DNA of 64,000 bases from contig CAVSZG010000001.1 in assembly GCA_963732405.1 (NCBI GenBank), positions 1 through 64,000 of the forward strand, in the 5' to 3' direction. This document shows, in pieces, positions 19,569 through 29,226 of the stretch. Within the stretch, counting starts at the first letter, position 1. Every line of letters starts with the position of its first letter. Position numbers and translations under genes: made by a program. Origin of the DNA: JAUIAI01 sp963732405 (lineage in GTDB: Bacteria; Pseudomonadota; Gammaproteobacteria; Burkholderiales; Burkholderiaceae_E). The notes under the pieces were generated by a model. That model made no database searches. It had not been told where the DNA came from and was given only the letters and a program-made list of their open reading frames with translations.

Positions 19569-20368
19569 ATGAACCGATGGACCGCCGCTGCCCTGGCCTG
19601 TTTGGTGCTGAGCCCCGCGACCGCCACAGAGCCCGACCTGACGGTTACCCGCGCCGGCACGCGCACGGAACGCGCGGCCGCCCCACAGCACTTCAACGGC
19701 CGCGCGACGGTGGACATGCTGCACGTGCCCGCCGCACCGGCCCGCGCCTCCGTGGGCTCCGTGAGCTTCGAGCCGGGCGCCCGCACATCGTGGCACACAC
19801 ACCCGCTGGGGCAGACGCTGGTGGTGACGGCAGGTATCGGGCAGGTGCAGCGCTGGGGCGGCCCGGTGGAGGAAATGCGGGTGGGTGACGTGGTGCACAT
19901 CCCGCCCCAGGTCAAACATTGGCACGGCGCCGCGCCCAGCAGCGCAATGACGCACCTGGCAATCTCGGAAGCGATGGACGGCCGGTCGGTGACCTGGATG
20001 GAGCCTGAGGCCGAGGCACCCGCAAGTCCGGCACCCGTTGCAGCGGCAGCGCCCCAGCCCTCGCGTGCGCAACAGATGATGGGCGCGATGGCGCCCAAGC
20101 TGGCGCAATTGACCGACGAGGTGCTGTACGCCGACGTCTGGGCTCGGCCCGGCCTCTCGCCCAGGGACCGCAGCTTGATCACGTCAGCGCGCTGATCGCC
20201 ATGAACCGGCCAGACCAACTTCGCTCGCACCTCACGCTGGGCCGGGCCAACGGCCTGACGCAGGAAGAGATCGCCGAAACCCTCACCCACCTGGCCTTCT
20301 ATGCAGGATGGCCCAACGCCGTCACGGCCACCGGCGTGGCGCGTGACGTGTATGTCGGCAAGCCGTGA
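19569..20368 (+). CDS. Exported cupin-carboxymuconolactone decarboxylase-like protein, frameshifted
   Basis: Signal peptide (residues 1-20), then a cupin domain with H-T-H and HIPPQVKHWHGA metal-site residues (residues 55-135), then an Ala/Pro linker and a CMD/AhpD-like domain (MAPKLAQLTDEVLYADVWARPGL). At about 20181 a missing base ends the frame in TSAR. Adding one base (ATCACxGTC) restores ALIAMNRPDQLRSHL, GLTQEEIAETLTHLAFYAGWP and a stop at 20368. The CMD active-site Cys pair is not seen in this member. First gene of a LysR-linked cluster. Confidence 0.8.
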
Positions 20369-20411
20369 AGTCGGGCCGCCCCTTGTGCACCTGCGGAACA
20401 CCAACACCCCC

Positions 20412-21263
20412 ATGGACCACATCACCCTCAACAACGGCGTCCGCATGCCGATCGCCGGCTTCGGCGTCTTCCAGATTCCCAACCCCGCTGACTGCGAGCG
20501 TTGCGTGGTCGATGCCATTGCCGCAGGCTACCGCCTGATCGACACCGCCGCTTCGTACCTTAACGAAGAAGCCGTCGGCCGCGGGCTGCGCGCTAGAGGT
20601 GTGCCCCGCAACGAACTGTTTGTCACCAGTAAACTCTGGGTGCAGCACGCCGGCTACGAACGGGCCTCGCAGGCCATTGATGCCTCCCTGCACCGCCTGC
20701 AACTGGACCACCTGGACCTGTACCTAATTCACCAACCGTTTGGCGACGTGCACGGCGCCTGGCGCGCCATGGAAGAGGCCTACCAGGCCGGCAAACTGCG
20801 CGCCATTGGCGTGAGCAACTTCCAGCCGGACCAGCTGATGGACATCAAGGCCTTCAACACGGTGTCGCCTGCGGTGAACCAGATCGAGGTCAATCCCTTC
20901 CACCAGCAGGGCGATAGCGTGGCCTTCATGCGCGAGCAAGGCGTGCAGGCCGAGGCCTGGGCGCCATTTGCCGAGGGGCGCAACCACTTGTTCGAGAACG
21001 CCGTATTGCTCGACATCGGCCGCAAGCACGACAAGACGGTGGGGCAGGTGGTGTTGCGCTGGGTGATCCAGCGCGGCATCGTGGCCCTGGCCAAGTCAGT
21101 GCGCAAGGAACGCATGGTCGAGAACCTGGCCATCTTCGACTGCGCGCTGGATGAAGACGACATGGCGCGCATCGCCACGCTGGAGACCGGCCAGAGCAGC
21201 TTCTTCTCGCACCGCGATCCGGCCATCGTCAAGTGGATGAGCGAGCGAACGCTCGACATCTGA
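20412..21263 (+). CDS. Aldo/keto reductase (2,5-diketo-gluconate reductase-like)
   Basis: 283 aa from the ATG at 20412; an upstream extension overlaps the CMD domain and is rejected. Catalytic tetrad elements: GYRLIDTAASY (Asp and Tyr), SKLWVQHAGY (Lys), YLIHQPFGDVHGAW (His), plus GVSNFQPDQL and the NADPH-loop region AKSVRKERMVEN. Cytosolic carbonyl reduction, substrate unknown. Second of three genes in the LysR-adjacent cluster, 43 bases after the cupin-CMD gene. Confidence 0.92.
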   Translation: MDHITLNNGVRMPIAGFGVFQIPNPADCERCVVDAIAAGYRLIDTAASYLNEEAVGRGLRARGVPRNELFVTSKLWVQHAGYERASQAIDASLHRLQLDHLDLYLIHQPFGDVHGAWRAMEEAYQAGKLRAIGVSNFQPDQLMDIKAFNTVSPAVNQIEVNPFHQQGDSVAFMREQGVQAEAWAPFAEGRNHLFENAVLLDIGRKHDKTVGQVVLRWVIQRGIVALAKSVRKERMVENLAIFDCALDEDDMARIATLETGQSSFFSHRDPAIVKWMSERTLDI

Positions 21264-21304
21264 TCTCGGTCACCCCTTTTCAACCCGTCCCAGGAGGAAC
21301 CACC

Positions 21305-22489
21305 ATGTCCCCCATTAAGCTTCCCCACTCGAAAGACGCCCAGCCCCAACGCCGTCAGTTTCTGGCCACCGCCGCAACGCTGGCCGTGGTGCCCTCGCTG
21401 CTCTCGGCCTGCGCCAGCGCGGCCAACACCGCCGCCGTGGCCCAGAGGGCGGCCGGATCGAAGCGCAAGATCGGCCCATTCGACGTCTTCCCCGTCGGCC
21501 TGGGTTGTCAGTGGCGCCCGGGCGCAGTGCCCGGCGTGATCGTCGATTCGTACAGCAGCAGCTTTGACCGCACCGCCGCAATCCGCCTCATCCGCCAGGC
21601 AGTGGACCAGGGTGTGACCTTCATCGACACCGCCGAAGCCTACGGCCCCTTCCTATCGGAAGACATCGTCGGCGAGGCGCTGCAGGGCATCCGCGACAAG
21701 GTGGTGCTGGAGACCAAGTTTGGTTTCGACATCGATCAGGTCACGGGCCAGCGCTTGCCCGGTGGGCGAAACAGCCGGCCCGAACACATCCGCCGGGTGG
21801 TGGACGCGCAACTCAAGCGCCTGCGCACCGACCGCATCGACGTGCTGCTGCAGCACCGGGTGGACCCGAACGTGCCCATCGAAGACGTGGCCGGCACCAT
21901 CAAAGATCTCGTTCGCGCCGGCAAGGTGCGGCACTACGGCTTGTCGGAGCCAGGCCTGCAGACCGTGCGCAGAGCGCACGCTGAGCACCCGATGGCGGTG
22001 ATCCAGAACGAGTACTCGATGCTCTGGCGCGGCCCCGAAGCCGAGGTACTGCCCTTGTGCGAAGAGCTGGACATCGGCTTTGTCTGCTGGAGCCCGCTGG
22101 GCATGGGCTTCCTGGCGGGTGGCGTCAATGCCGGCAGCCGCTTCACGGCCCCGGATTTTCGCGCCGTCTCGCCGCGCTACGCGCCCGAGGTGCTGCCCGC
22201 CAACATGGTCCTGGCCGATCTGGTACGCACCTGGGCACAGCGCAAGAACGCCACCCCTGCGCAACTGTCGCTGGCCTGGCTGCTAGCGCAGAAGCCCTGG
22301 ATTCTGCCGATCCCGGGCACCACCAACGCGGCACACATGACGGAGAACCTGGGCGCCGCGTCCATCTCGTTCACCGCCGACGAACTGCGCCTGCTCAACG
22401 AAGCCGTGGCTGCCATCCGCATCCAGGGCGATCGCCTACCGCCGGCCGTAGCGGTGATGTCGGGCGCCGAGGCGCCGCCCAAGCGCTAA
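21305..22489 (+). CDS. Aldo/keto reductase with Tat-like export signal
   Basis: 394 aa. The N-terminus has QRRQFLATAATLAVVPSLLSAC, a twin-arginine signal with a possible lipobox (LLSAC). The TIM-barrel AKR follows: FIDTAEAYGPFLSED (Asp, Tyr), ETKFGFDID (Lys), VLLQHRVDPNVP (His), YGLSEPGLQT and the C-terminal PIPGTTNAAHMTEN. An AGGAG ribosome site precedes the ATG at 21305. Periplasmic or membrane-anchored location is inferred. It is third in the cluster with the cytosolic AKR. Confidence 0.9.
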   Translation: MSPIKLPHSKDAQPQRRQFLATAATLAVVPSLLSACASAANTAAVAQRAAGSKRKIGPFDVFPVGLGCQWRPGAVPGVIVDSYSSSFDRTAAIRLIRQAVDQGVTFIDTAEAYGPFLSEDIVGEALQGIRDKVVLETKFGFDIDQVTGQRLPGGRNSRPEHIRRVVDAQLKRLRTDRIDVLLQHRVDPNVPIEDVAGTIKDLVRAGKVRHYGLSEPGLQTVRRAHAEHPMAVIQNEYSMLWRGPEAEVLPLCEELDIGFVCWSPLGMGFLAGGVNAGSRFTAPDFRAVSPRYAPEVLPANMVLADLVRTWAQRKNATPAQLSLAWLLAQKPWILPIPGTTNAAHMTENLGAASISFTADELRLLNEAVAAIRIQGDRLPPAVAVMSGAEAPPKR

Positions 22490-22642
22490 CCGCGCTGGCA
22501 CGGGCATGCGCCACAGCGGGGTCGATACCGGCTTGGTCATGAACGCGGCCATTGACGGAGTGAAGCAATGGGCCATAGCCGGCAAGCCGGCCGCCCCGAC
22601 GATGCCGTTCCAACGCGGCGCTATAGATGACGTGTGCGCAAG

Positions 22643-23686
22643 TCATCGCTTGCGTCTGATGACCTTCTCCCAGAACTGAACCGCATCGCCCACCCACCCT
22701 TCTGCACCGGTGCCACCGCCCAACCCGAAGCCATGGCCGACACCCTCGACAATACGGAACTGTACCTCCGTGCCAGCACTTCGCAACGCCTTGACGCGCG
22801 AGTCCATCGCCGCGGGGGGTGATATACCGTCCCCGCTGCCCACAATGGCGAAAGTGGGGGGTTCGGATCCAGAGTGGTCACTGTGGGAGGTATAGGCCAT
22901 CACCACAACCGAGGGCTTTGGAAAGTCTCCACCCCCATACCGCGACAACCCATGCGAGCCGATGCTCGCCACCATTCTTGCTCCGGCCGAACTCCCCCAG
23001 GCCGAGTAGTTCTTCGTATCGACCTGTAGTTCTGCGTGGTTCTCGTGAATGTATGAGATCGCTGCAGCGAGGTCTTCTGTTGCCGCCTGGCCGCCAAGAC
23101 CGGTTCGATACTTTAGGACAAGTGCGTTGTAGCCCCGCTGGCTGATCTCCATGGCGTATGGAAATCCTTCGTGGAGCGAACCCACATATGCAAACCCTCC
23201 GCCGGGGGCAATGATCGCGAACGGCGCACCAGGCTTTCCCCTGTAAAAGAAGAGGCCTGAACGCTGCTTCGCGGGATCCGCTTGCTTCTGGGCAGGCGTG
23301 TATATGTCGTGAAAAACCTTGTGCCCACTCGCCGCGTCGTCGATCATGCGATTCAGCGCGGCGACAGCGATTCTCGGCTCGATATGGCTGTGATAGGGCA
23401 ACAGTTCACCGATCTGCCTCAATGACATCTGCTCGTCATAGCTGCGCCCATCCCAGGGTAAGAGAAGCCTTGAAAATCCGGCGAACGCTGGATGCCTCAG
23501 GATATTCTGAATCTGATCGTCAACCCCCAGGTGGCCGAATCCAGATCGCTGGCTGTCGTTCGAGGTGATGACACCCGACTGCGGTGGCTGCGCCACAGCC
23601 GGAGCACCGCTTTCCGCATGGGGGCTGGAAGCATAGAAGAATGCCGTCAGGCTCAGAACGGCTCGCTTGAGTGAATGCATGGACAT
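22643..23686 (-). CDS. Exported alpha/beta hydrolase (acetyl-esterase/BD-FAE type)
   Basis: 347 aa from the ATG at 23686 (23680 is equally possible). The signal peptide ends near SSPHAES. APGGGFAYVGSLHEGFP supplies the oxyanion HGGG-like loop, YSAWGSSAGARMVASIG the GxSxG nucleophile, VGSGDGISPP the acid and GVGHGFG the His. A secreted or periplasmic carbohydrate or xenobiotic esterase is plausible. Convergent with the AKR cluster; no operon partner. Confidence 0.85.
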   Translation of the reverse strand: MSMHSLKRAVLSLTAFFYASSPHAESGAPAVAQPPQSGVITSNDSQRSGFGHLGVDDQIQNILRHPAFAGFSRLLLPWDGRSYDEQMSLRQIGELLPYHSHIEPRIAVAALNRMIDDAASGHKVFHDIYTPAQKQADPAKQRSGLFFYRGKPGAPFAIIAPGGGFAYVGSLHEGFPYAMEISQRGYNALVLKYRTGLGGQAATEDLAAAISYIHENHAELQVDTKNYSAWGSSAGARMVASIGSHGLSRYGGGDFPKPSVVVMAYTSHSDHSGSEPPTFAIVGSGDGISPPAAMDSRVKALRSAGTEVQFRIVEGVGHGFGLGGGTGAEGWVGDAVQFWEKVIRRKR

Positions 23687-24088
23687 TTTGGATCCGGACA
23701 GAGATAGCTTGAGCTCGTTGTTCCGCGCACATGGGACCGGCAACGTTACTTGCTCGATTCAACACTCGTCTAACGACTTCGCATTGGCTTCGCATGGGAT
23801 CATGCATGCCGACGATACCGCAAGTATGGGCTGGCGATTGTCAAATCTCGCTTGTTTATTGAGCAAGCAATGTAGGTCTAGTACTTGAGGACATATACCC
23901 ATAAAGTCGGGTAATCAGAGTCCTTTCATGTCAATCCAACCCCTCCGCTGGAGCCTCCACTCCAGGCCAAAGGCATGACCAATTCCGTCGAGTTGCCGAG
24001 GGTGATTGTGGTGTCACCCTGGACTCCTGTAGCGAAACCTCTCCACTGAATGACCCAGCCCATCATTCCAACTCTTCGAGCACTCGTC

Positions 24089-24559
24089 ATGAAAAGCCAT
24101 TTCCGTCACCTTGCGCTGACCGCCATCATCTGTACCGCCTTCACCATGGCAAGTACCTGGGCCATCGCCGAAAGCAATCGGGTCTCTTTTCCAGCGAATC
24201 TCGACGAACTGGTGCGCTACGCCACCGTCAAGAGAGGCGATTCCACCGAACACATGCTGACCAGCCAGGCCGCCGTCGATGCGGTCAAGAAAGGGCAGCC
24301 CGTGCCGAACGGCACGCATGTCGTTCTGGTGGACTATAGGGATGCCAAGGTCTTTCGGTACTTCGTAATGGAGAAAGGTGCTGACTGGGGTGCCGACTAC
24401 GAACCCAAACGACGCACGGGCGATTGGCAGTTTCAATCGTTCAAGCCAGATAGGTCCATCAACATGAGCGAGAACACCGCCCGTTGCCAGTCGTGCCACC
24501 AAAGCAGAGAAGACGATCAATACCTGTACACGTTTTCAGATCTTAAACGGCACAACTGA
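24089..24559 (+). CDS. Cytochrome P460-family periplasmic haem protein
   Basis: 156 aa from the ATG at 24089 with a signal peptide ending TWAIAES. The P460 domain is indicated by VFRYFVMEKGADWGADYEP and RRTGDWQFQSF. The haem c motif CQSCH sits near the C-terminus, as in this family. Family members oxidise hydroxylamine or bind NO; activity here is not provable. The Lys that cross-links the P460 haem cannot be assigned by eye. It is 15 bases upstream of a DUF4405-type membrane protein, a likely electron-transfer partner. Confidence 0.85.
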   Translation: MKSHFRHLALTAIICTAFTMASTWAIAESNRVSFPANLDELVRYATVKRGDSTEHMLTSQAAVDAVKKGQPVPNGTHVVLVDYRDAKVFRYFVMEKGADWGADYEPKRRTGDWQFQSFKPDRSINMSENTARCQSCHQSREDDQYLYTFSDLKRHN

Positions 24560-24574
24560 CCACACACCACCAAG

Positions 24575-25273
24575 ATGAAGATGAGATTTGCAGGGCGACT
24601 GGCCATGGACACTACTACGGCCGGCCTGCTGCTGGTCGCCCTAGCGTACTACTGGCTAGACAACCAGACCCATGAATGGATCGGCGTGGGCGTGTTTCTC
24701 CTGATCGTCTTGCACAACGCATTCAATCGGCACTGGTATGGAGCCCTACACAGAAAGCGGCGTGAAGCCTCCAGCATATTCGACACGGTGATGACCTTTT
24801 TCCTGTTGCTCACCATGTTGACGCTGCTTGTCACCAGCGTCATCGTTTCGCAAACCGTATTCGGCTTTCTGGCGATCGATGATGGCTTCTCGACCCGACA
24901 AATACATGCTTTATCCGCCTATTGGGCTGTGGTGCTGGTGGCTATCCACATCGGGATCCGCTGGCACAGAGTGATGAATGCGGTGAAAAGGAGACTTCGA
25001 ATAGCGAACGAAAGCCGGGTTCGCGAAATCGTGCTGCGTGTGGTCGCCAGCGCCCTGGCTCTCTACGGCCTGAAAAGCGCCTTCACCATTGGCATCGCAT
25101 CAAAATTGACCATGCAGATGAGCCTCGAATGGTGGGATTTCGAATCTTCGACCGCGGGATTCTTCCTCGGCTGGATGTCGATCATCGGCCTTTTTGCTGT
25201 TTTGTCTCACTACAGCTTGAAGGCTCTTCGTCGCCTGATTCGACCCCGCACAGAGGTGGTCCCGGAAAGTTGA
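24575..25273 (+). CDS. DUF4405-type membrane protein (cytochrome b-like)
   Basis: 232 aa with five hydrophobic helices (about 14-30, 36-55, 68-95, 107-130, 190-215). Two His-containing helices (VLHNAFNRHWYGALH and LVAIHIGIRWHR) fit haem b ligation in DUF4405 proteins. The pairing with P460 suggests a small membrane electron route. No stop-start overlap, but the gap is only 15 bases. Confidence 0.75.
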   Translation: MKMRFAGRLAMDTTTAGLLLVALAYYWLDNQTHEWIGVGVFLLIVLHNAFNRHWYGALHRKRREASSIFDTVMTFFLLLTMLTLLVTSVIVSQTVFGFLAIDDGFSTRQIHALSAYWAVVLVAIHIGIRWHRVMNAVKRRLRIANESRVREIVLRVVASALALYGLKSAFTIGIASKLTMQMSLEWWDFESSTAGFFLGWMSIIGLFAVLSHYSLKALRRLIRPRTEVVPES

Positions 25274-25410
25274 ACGGCCTGGTAAGTGGAAAGCCAGCGG
25301 CCTTATGAGGCAATAGTCTCATCCGAGTTGTTATCCTGGTTCAGATGCTTCCTCTTTTGCTCAGACTTGAGGCCCTCCTAAGATTTATTCTTGAATGAGA
25401 CGCTCTAGAT

Positions 25411-25800
25411 TTACCCAGGATGGAACCAATACTTCGGATTCATCTCGGCCAGCGAGTACCACCTGATCCCGATCGTCTCTTGAACGAGTGCTCTCTTCTC
25501 GACCCAAAAGAATGCCGTCCGGGCATACCGAACCCCTCTTTCATCGATCCGTGCCCAGGCTTGCGCGTCAATCTCCGCCAGCGTAGCGGCGTAAGCGGCT
25601 TCGTCCTCGATGGAGTCATGGAACATTCCCTTCCCCTGCTGTTCTTCGAGCGCCCTGAACACCCGCGCCCGAAGCTCGGGGCTCATTTCCTCAAGGTCTC
25701 TTTTGGACGATTCAAAGGACGTCTCTGTCCGGACCGCATGCATCGCGATGTCGGCCATCGTGATGGCCTCCTCACCCGAAATAACTAGCCGATCGCTCAT
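25411..25800 (-). CDS. Hypothetical protein near a relaxase-like tail
   Basis: 129 aa, soluble, mixed alpha. It has no recognised family; ELRARVFRALEEQQGKGMFHDSIEDEAAYAATLAEIDAQAW is helical and acidic. The start overlaps the stop of the upstream 75-codon ORF (ATGA), so both were likely co-translated. Upstream sequence is cut by the IS3 remnant. Confidence 0.5.
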   Translation of the reverse strand: MSDRLVISGEEAITMADIAMHAVRTETSFESSKRDLEEMSPELRARVFRALEEQQGKGMFHDSIEDEAAYAATLAEIDAQAWARIDERGVRYARTAFFWVEKRALVQETIGIRWYSLAEMNPKYWFHPG

Positions 25801-26024
25801 CGGCCCCTCCCCCTGTCTCGTCCCGTACCGCGCTCCCGCTCGTAGTGCCGTTCCTGCTCCAATTGCCTTTGCCGCTCCGGCTCCTGCATCTGGTCAGGTC
25901 GCCACCCGGGTTCCAGACCCTTCCCCTTGGCCATCACCGCCCTCGCCTTCTCTTGTTCCTTGGCCCGCTCCTGGGCTCGTGCCGTTTCGCGCTCTTGCTT
26001 CATCTCATCCTGCTTCACTGGCAA
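25797..26024 (-). pseudogene. Charged low-complexity tail, possibly of a conjugative relaxase
   Basis: 75 codons, almost all Arg/Glu/Gln/Lys (QERETARAQERAKEQEKARA, ending RGTGRDRGRGR). Such tails are common at the C-terminus of TraA/MobA relaxases, and relaxase debris occurs elsewhere in the region. Its 5' end is fused to the broken IS3 orfB, so the body of the gene is missing. Assignment is tentative. Confidence 0.35.
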
Positions 26025-26687
26025 TGAGCTCGAGCGTCTTCGATGCAGCCGAAGCGTTCGGGGAACTCCGGTCTGTACTTCATCGTCTTGAACTGTGACT
26101 CGGAGTACGGATTGTCATCAGAGACGTGAGGCCGACTATGGCTTTTGGCCACACGAAGATCGACCAACAAATCGGCAACGGGCTTGCTAGGCATGCTGGC
26201 GCCGCGATCGGCATGAAGGGTCAGCGTGTCGGGTGTGATGGCGTGACGTGGCCGGCCCCTTGAGCTTTGTAATATCCCACGACCACGTCTGGTTTGGTCC
26301 GGTCGCCAGCAGCTCGGGTTTGGCGTAGGGCGTATGGACACGTTGGCGCCGGCGCTCGCCTGCTTCGCCCAGAGCGGCAAGCCGGCGATGGAAGGTGCGC
26401 ACCGAACCCAGATAAATCCCTTCATCGAGCAGCACGGCGTGCACCGCCGCCGGTGCAACGTCGGCGAATCGGTCGCTGTTGAGCAGCTCAAGAATCCGCT
26501 CATTCTCCCGCTCATCCAGCGCAAGATGGGAACGGCGAGGCGAGCGAATCCGCTGCAGCGGGCCAACGAAGTTCGCCCGATCAAGGCGACGCTGCACTCG
26601 TGCTGGTGTGCAGCGCGGCACGCCCATGACCTTACAGGCCGCCACCACGCCCAGCGCAGGGGTCAGTTCCCGAACGCTGGCCATCAC
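26015..26687 (-). pseudogene. IS3-family transposase OrfB, internally deleted
   Basis: The first part is in frame through PNQTWSWDITKLKGPA (first catalytic Asp). It then jumps and shifts frame to DTLTLHADRGASM (second Asp) and SRPHVSDDNPYSESQFKTMKYRPEFPERFG (catalytic Glu). About 60 residues between the first two Asp are gone, and the chain ends at ARAHCQ before the usual FFAWYN-HRHSGIG end. Confidence 0.85.
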
Positions 26688-27214
26688 GAGTTCCCGTTCT
26701 CGTCGTCGATCGGTCGGCCCAGCAAAGTCGCCAGTTTTTTTTGAACCCCGATGACCAGCATCGCCTTGTCCAGTTCGCCCTGCAGGCGGGCCACCTCGCG
26801 GGTCAGCTTGGCGATCTGCTGGACCTCGGCACGGTTGGCCGCAACCTTGGGTCCGCGCTTGTTTGGCGCCAGCGCAGCCAGTTCGGCCTGCTCAAGCTGG
26901 CGGCGCCAGGTGCTCAGGCTCGAGGAGTACACACCCTCCCTGCGCAACAGCGCACCGATTTCTCCCGGCCGGGTGCAGCGATCAGCCGCGGCGAGGATGC
27001 GCCGTTTCTCCGCGTTGGATCGATGAAGCCGTTTGACTACCTCAGGGACCACCTCGCTATCAGGGCCAATGGCATCTGACGCCGCCGCCGAGCCTGGCGC
27101 ATCTCCAGTCGCCCTACGGGCTCCTTCCAATGCGCCAGGCTCAGAACTACCGTTCATTGCTGTCGCTGACGCTCGAACCAGTTGACGATTTGACATGGCT
27201 ACCTCACTGCTCAC
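26684..27214 (-). CDS. IS3-family transposase OrfA
   Basis: 176 aa. The helix-turn-helix region (EKRRILAAADRCTRPGEIGALLRREGVYSSSLSTWRRQ) is followed by a leucine-rich coiled segment (AEVQQIAKLTREVARLQGELDKAMLVIGVQKKL), as in OrfA of this family. An Ala/Gly-rich N-terminal leader of about 45 residues is longer than usual. OrfB overlaps by four bases. Confidence 0.85.
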   Translation of the reverse strand: MSSEVAMSNRQLVRASATAMNGSSEPGALEGARRATGDAPGSAAASDAIGPDSEVVPEVVKRLHRSNAEKRRILAAADRCTRPGEIGALLRREGVYSSSLSTWRRQLEQAELAALAPNKRGPKVAANRAEVQQIAKLTREVARLQGELDKAMLVIGVQKKLATLLGRPIDDENGNS

Positions 27215-27600
27215 TAATTTAACTTCCGGAGGTGTCGCATGTCATATTGACCAGGGGGCTCGCTGACTGAATTTCTAGGGATCAGCCACTTCCGTACGAT
27301 CTTTTCCTGTCTAGTGTTAGTCGGATAGATGTACTTCTTGGCACTCTGTACCTGAAACAGGTTCGATATCCTGATAAGCGGGTTCTGGGAAGTGGGAATC
27401 AGTTCATCTGTTGACGACATTGCAATGAGCAGCTTTCTCGGGCTGATTGGCAGCATGATCTGGCCGCCATCCTTAAAGCGAGCGATCCGCGATCAATGAT
27501 GAGTCTTCGATCAGGAGGTCGAAATTTGCTTGGCATAGTTGGCGAATAGATGACGATCGACAGACTTTAGGTGGCTAGAGTCTTTGCGCCCTCATAACCT
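27214..27600 (-). pseudogene. DUF4238-type protein, C-terminal remnant with frameshifts
   Basis: Three consecutive frames give pieces in family order: DRHLFANYAKQIS, then FDLLIEDSSLIADRS, then RFKDGGQIMLPISPRKLLIAM followed by NPLIRISNLFQVQSAKKYIY. The LPISPRKLL block is characteristic of DUF4238. At least two frameshifts and a lost N-terminus make it dead. The IS3 remnant touches its 3' end. Confidence 0.55.
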
Positions 27601-27650
27601 TGACATTGCCTTAGTATCACGTACACCAACCTATGCAGCCATAAAGCTGG

Positions 27651-28796
27651 CTACTCGATTGACTGGGTTGGGTCGAGTGGTGCGGGAACACATAGTTGCC
27701 GCCTCCCTAACGCATCCGCCCCGCCAGGTTCAGACTGCGAAATGTCCATGAGTTCATTTCCCCACCGTATGCGAATTGAGTATGTGTAGAGGTCTGGATC
27801 AGATACTCCGGCCGGCGCTGAAATATAGATGTGATTTCCGCCAGGTGTGACTCTGGGACTGGGTGAGGCGATGTAGGGTGATCGACCTGACGCGTCGTCC
27901 AGCGGTACGGACAGAATTATTCCGGCCGACGAATTTACTAAAAGCTGACCCGAGGGCTGTGTCGCTTCTACCCAGGCTTGCTTTACTGGACCGAATCCGC
28001 CTTGTCGGTCGATCGCGACGCAGTTTAGCGATGGTCCCCGTCCGATCGGCCATGAGAAGAATGATCCGTCGGAGTTGAAGAACTTGAAGGCAGGAACGGG
28101 AATCCACTGACTTGCCTTGCTGTCACCGCATTCAACAACCGGTGGGTCGGCGCGAGGGCCAATAAACCCGTTGCGACCAGCGGTTGTAATACGCCCGGCC
28201 AAGTCTTTGACGAAGAAGATCGTGCTTCCTCCGCTATCGCCGCCAATGAACCGACGCAGTAACGCTGAACCGGCATAGTTCTCCCGCTCTGCGGCAAATT
28301 GGCTCGATGAGTCATAAAAACTACCAACATCCGAGAAACGCCCACTGAAATCGGTGATCGAAAACCTGTTACCGTCGAACGCAACGGTGAAATCAGGCCC
28401 GAACTCAGGCGCATAGTAAGGTTTGTGCCCGTAGTAACACGGCATCGTTTGCGAAAACGGCTGCGCCATATTGATGTCAGCGCCGGTGGTGATCGGTGGA
28501 GGTGCTGGCGCCGGGGTGGGCTGCGGTGCCGGAACCGGTTGAGGTACCGGAACTGGTTGAGGTGCTTGCACCGGGGTGGGCTGCGGTGCCGGGATGGGCT
28601 GCGGTGCCGGGGCAGGTTGAGGTGCTGGCGCCGGTGTGGGCTGCGGGGCCGGTGCCGGAGACGGCGAATTCCCCACGGCGCTACCATCGCTATCACTTCC
28701 CCCACCGCCGCAAGCCGCCATAACAATCGAAGCGACGCACACTGCCGAAAGCTTTCGACCAGCCGCGCTCGACCTACCCCTAGTCTTGTTATTCAT
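27651..28796 (-). CDS. Proline-rich surface lipoprotein of unknown function
   Basis: 381 aa. Signal with lipobox VMAAC followed by GGGGSDSDGS, an outer-membrane lipoprotein start. Residues 44-100 are a Pro/Ala/Gln repeat of PAPQP units (about 11 near-repeats), probably a periplasm- or wall-spanning spacer. The remaining 280 residues form a globular beta-rich domain with three Cys and no recognised family. It stands alone between remnants. Confidence 0.7.
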   Translation of the reverse strand: MNNKTRGRSSAAGRKLSAVCVASIVMAACGGGGSDSDGSAVGNSPSPAPAPQPTPAPAPQPAPAPQPIPAPQPTPVQAPQPVPVPQPVPAPQPTPAPAPPPITTGADINMAQPFSQTMPCYYGHKPYYAPEFGPDFTVAFDGNRFSITDFSGRFSDVGSFYDSSSQFAAERENYAGSALLRRFIGGDSGGSTIFFVKDLAGRITTAGRNGFIGPRADPPVVECGDSKASQWIPVPAFKFFNSDGSFFSWPIGRGPSLNCVAIDRQGGFGPVKQAWVEATQPSGQLLVNSSAGIILSVPLDDASGRSPYIASPSPRVTPGGNHIYISAPAGVSDPDLYTYSIRIRWGNELMDISQSEPGGADALGRRQLCVPAPLDPTQSIE

Positions 28797-29226
28797 CGAT
28801 CAATCCCTGAAAATTGCTTCTTCTTTTTTGTCTACCGCCAATCATAAAGGATCACCGGATCATGCCAAGATCCTGATCGCGTCCCTGCAACTGCCGATGC
28901 CGCCCGACTTCGGGCGACTGCCACGATCAGTTGGCCGAACGCACGCCATACTCATTCAGCCGCACCGCATCTCGACTCGTCACGTGTCGATTTCGCGATC
29001 ATCTTGGCAATCTGCTCGGCAGTGAGACCTCCGAAAGCGGTGGCTCTTGACTCAGACTGAAGCATCCAAAGCTCGCTATTTCGTTTGCGATCTGTAGTTG
29101 AGAACGCACCCTTCCACCACCACGCTGCACTCCTGCATCAGCGAGTTCGACGCGTTTCATTCTGTCAGCCATAAAGGCGGCTGGCAAAACGCCCAACAAA
29201 TGCCGGCCCAAGAATCAATACGCCCA
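28797..29226. other. Unassigned spacer before conjugation remnants
   Basis: No credible gene. It carries the 14-base string GGCAAAACGCCCAA at about 29180, which recurs exactly at about 30313. The stretch may contain scrambled older sequence. Confidence 0.3.

Larger units (their letters stand above)
26015..27214 (-). mobile_element. Decayed IS3-family insertion sequence
   Basis: Contains orfA (26684-27214) and a broken orfB (26015-26687) in the usual overlapping arrangement. The transposase lost sequence inside the catalytic core and its C-terminus, so the element is inactive. The right end abuts the relaxase-like tail, the left end abuts a DUF4238 remnant; terminal repeats were not identifiable. 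Confidence 0.8.

Noticed and set aside
25797..26024. Independent small coiled-coil gene
   Set aside because: The 5' end lies inside the broken transposase; low-complexity tail of a lost larger gene is more likely.
28486..28680. CRISPR-like repeat
   Set aside because: The periodicity encodes PAPQP repeats inside a lipoprotein; unit lengths vary and there are no spacers.
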